DNA from: Gammaproteobacteria bacterium
GTDB lineage: Bacteria; Pseudomonadota; Gammaproteobacteria; Steroidobacterales; Woeseiaceae
Reading direction: 5' to 3'
Assembly (NCBI GenBank): GCA_030429005.1
Contig: JAUIDP010000009.1
Coordinates: 1 to 64,000, forward strand
Length of the DNA stretch: 64,000 nt
The notes beneath the pieces are model-generated. The model was not told the DNA's origin. It saw only the letters and a program-made list of their open reading frames with translations, and searched no databases. The position numbers and the translations under genes were made by a program. Shown here one piece after another: positions 62,863 to 64,000 of the stretch. The stretch's first letter is position 1. Each line of letters starts with the position of its first letter.

Positions 62863-64000
62863 ACAGCGGCCGGGAACATACCGGGTCGTACTACGCCGCG
62901 TCGCGCAAGCTGCAATCAGACTACCCGCAGCTCGATGGCAATCTTGACTGCGATGTCGTTGTCGTCGGCGGCGGGTTCACCGGTGTCTCGACGACATTGT
63001 TCCTGGCCGAGCGCGGCTACGATGTCGTGCTGCTCGAAGCCAGCCGCATTGGCTGGGGTGCTTCCGGGCGCAATGGCGGCCAGCTGATCGATGGATTTAC
63101 CGACACTGACAAATTTCGCCGGAAATTCGGTGAGTCGGCCGCGGAAATGGTTTGGCAGATGGGGGTCGAGTGTCGCGACATCGTCGTACAGCGTATCGAG
63201 AAATACGCAATCGACTGTGACCTCAAGTTCGGCTATCTCGACGTCGCCGCCCGTGGCCGGCCGGCCGAGCTGCGCGGTCTGCAGGCGCACCTCGAGGAAC
63301 GAACGCGGCGTGACTTCCCTTACGAAATGGGGCTGGTCGGCGAGGATGAGTTGCGCGAGTGGATCAGGACTGACGCCTATGTCGCCGGGCTGAGCAATGC
63401 CGGCAATGGTCACCTGCATCCGCTGAACCTCTGCGCCGGCGAGGCACGGGCGGCGGCCGATCTGGGTGCCAGGGTCTTCGAGCAGACGCGCGTAAACAGG
63501 ATTTGCCACGGCGCGCAGCCTGTCGTCGAGACCGGGCATGGCAACGTTTCTGCAAAGAAAGTCGTACTGGCAGGGAATGCCTACCTGCGCGACGCCGAAC
63601 CCCGAATCCGGGATACGATCTTCCCGGCCGGCAGCTATATCATCGCGACGGAGCCGCTGGGCGAGGAACGTGCGCACGAGTTGCTGCCGGCCGATGTCGC
63701 GTTTTGTGAACAGTGTGTTGCCCTGAACTACTTCCGGCTGTCCGCCGACAAGCGGCTGCTGTTCGGCGGCATGTGCAACTATTCCGGCCGTCACCCGCGT
63801 AGCATCAGGGCGGCAATGCTGCCGCGCCTGCTGAAAGTGTTTCCCGCGCTGGCCGACGTCGCGATCGACTACGAATGGGGCGGCAATATCGCGATCAGTA
63901 TCAATCGTTGCCCGCAATTTGGTCGCATCGAGGGCAACACGTATTACGCACAGGGTTTTTCCGGCCACGGCCTCGCACCATCGCACCTGGCCGGAAAGAT
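62850..64000 (+). CDS. puuB: FAD-dependent amine oxidoreductase, PuuB-like (3' end outside window)
   Basis: The frame from the ATG at 62850 (overlapping speB by 13 bases) stays open to the window edge, 383 residues. CDVVVVGGGFTGVSTTLFLAERGYDVVLLEA is the FAD dinucleotide fold; RIGWGASGRNGGQL is the signature of the DAO family seen in PuuB. AYAQGFSGHGLAPSHLAGK-like end motif is just reached (YYAQGFSGHGLAPSHL). The enzyme would oxidise gamma-glutamylputrescine to the aldehyde. It is not in the ORF track because the stop lies outside. Confidence 0.88.
   Translation, partial: MHGIDSGREHTGSYYAASRKLQSDYPQLDGNLDCDVVVVGGGFTGVSTTLFLAERGYDVVLLEASRIGWGASGRNGGQLIDGFTDTDKFRRKFGESAAEMVWQMGVECRDIVVQRIEKYAIDCDLKFGYLDVAARGRPAELRGLQAHLEERTRRDFPYEMGLVGEDELREWIRTDAYVAGLSNAGNGHLHPLNLCAGEARAAADLGARVFEQTRVNRICHGAQPVVETGHGNVSAKKVVLAGNAYLRDAEPRIRDTIFPAGSYIIATEPLGEERAHELLPADVAFCEQCVALNYFRLSADKRLLFGGMCNYSGRHPRSIRAAMLPRLLKVFPALADVAIDYEWGGNIAISINRCPQFGRIEGNTYYAQGFSGHGLAPSHLAGK

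Noticed and set aside
62916-63986. 356-codon minus-strand ORF at the window end
   Set aside because: It is antisense to the PuuB-like oxidase, which has a clear FAD motif.

Overview
The window reads as chromosomal DNA of a GC-rich, aerobic to microaerobic heterotrophic gammaproteobacterium. FabA/FabB occur as a pair. The terminal oxidase is a cbb3 type with the usual CcoGHIS maturation set. Other systems present are the aerobic phenylacetyl-CoA epoxidase pathway, a cytochrome cd1 nitrite reductase, cyanophycin storage genes and a Puu/Spu-type polyamine pathway. Together these suggest a sediment or marine-type denitrifier, possibly related to Woeseiales/Chromatiales; that placement is inference. 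Genes are densely packed with many stop/start overlaps. I see no rRNA, tRNA, CRISPR array, prophage or transposase, and no gene-free stretch longer than about 270 bases.

Layout. (1) 1-4.6 kb, minus strand: sulfate assimilation (cysC, sat, a VIT-family membrane protein, cysJ cut by the window edge), preceded by a TetR regulator with a palindromic operator candidate. (2) 4.6-14.9 kb: phenylacetate catabolism. On the minus strand are paaZ, a class I glutamine amidotransferase, an ACAD11-like acyl-CoA dehydrogenase and an aminoglycoside-phosphotransferase-like kinase. Divergently on the plus strand are paaX, paaI and paaABCDE. (3) 15-18.6 kb: fabA-fabB, S-formylglutathione hydrolase and a secreted subclass B3 metallo-beta-lactamase. 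(4) A very long perfect inverted repeat at 18554-18675 carries the last codons of two convergent genes. (5) 18.7-28 kb, minus strand: Tat-type aldo/keto reductase, SafE-like protein, ccoS, ccoI, short ccoH, ccoG, a small membrane protein, ccoP, ccoQ, ccoO, ccoN. (6) 28-43.5 kb: DUF2189 protein, a PAS hybrid histidine kinase, SirB2, then a heme-type TonB receptor, a nirS fused to an extra N-terminal cytochrome c, and a porin. These are followed by a tandem UspA protein, a FixJ-type regulator, a CPA2 antiporter, and a TetR-controlled HlyD/ABC exporter. (7) 43.5-49.7 kb: a GTP cyclohydrolase II paralogue, cyanophycinase, cyanophycin synthetase, and an overlapping Mur-ligase protein that resembles CphA without its ATP-grasp half. 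(8) 49.7-54.1 kb: EVE protein, PhoU-like protein with a Pit phosphate transporter, and gamma-glutamyltranspeptidase. (9) 54.1-64 kb: arginine/polyamine catabolism (two PuuA-like ligases, IclR regulator, NhaC-family antiporter, PuuD, SpuC-like aminotransferase, SpeB, and a PuuB-like oxidase cut by the edge).

How the parts fit. Cyanophycin is an Arg-Asp polymer, so the neighbouring agmatinase/Puu genes could consume arginine-derived agmatine and putrescine; this link is inferred. The cbb3 oxidase, c-cd1 nitrite reductase and heme receptor point to respiration at low oxygen. Short shared sequence elements upstream of ccoN, the nirS operon and the usp gene may be targets of a common regulator, with the FixJ-like protein in the window as a candidate. 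Two genes (ccoS and the NhaC-family gene) appear to begin at ATC and ATT, which gene callers would miss or truncate.
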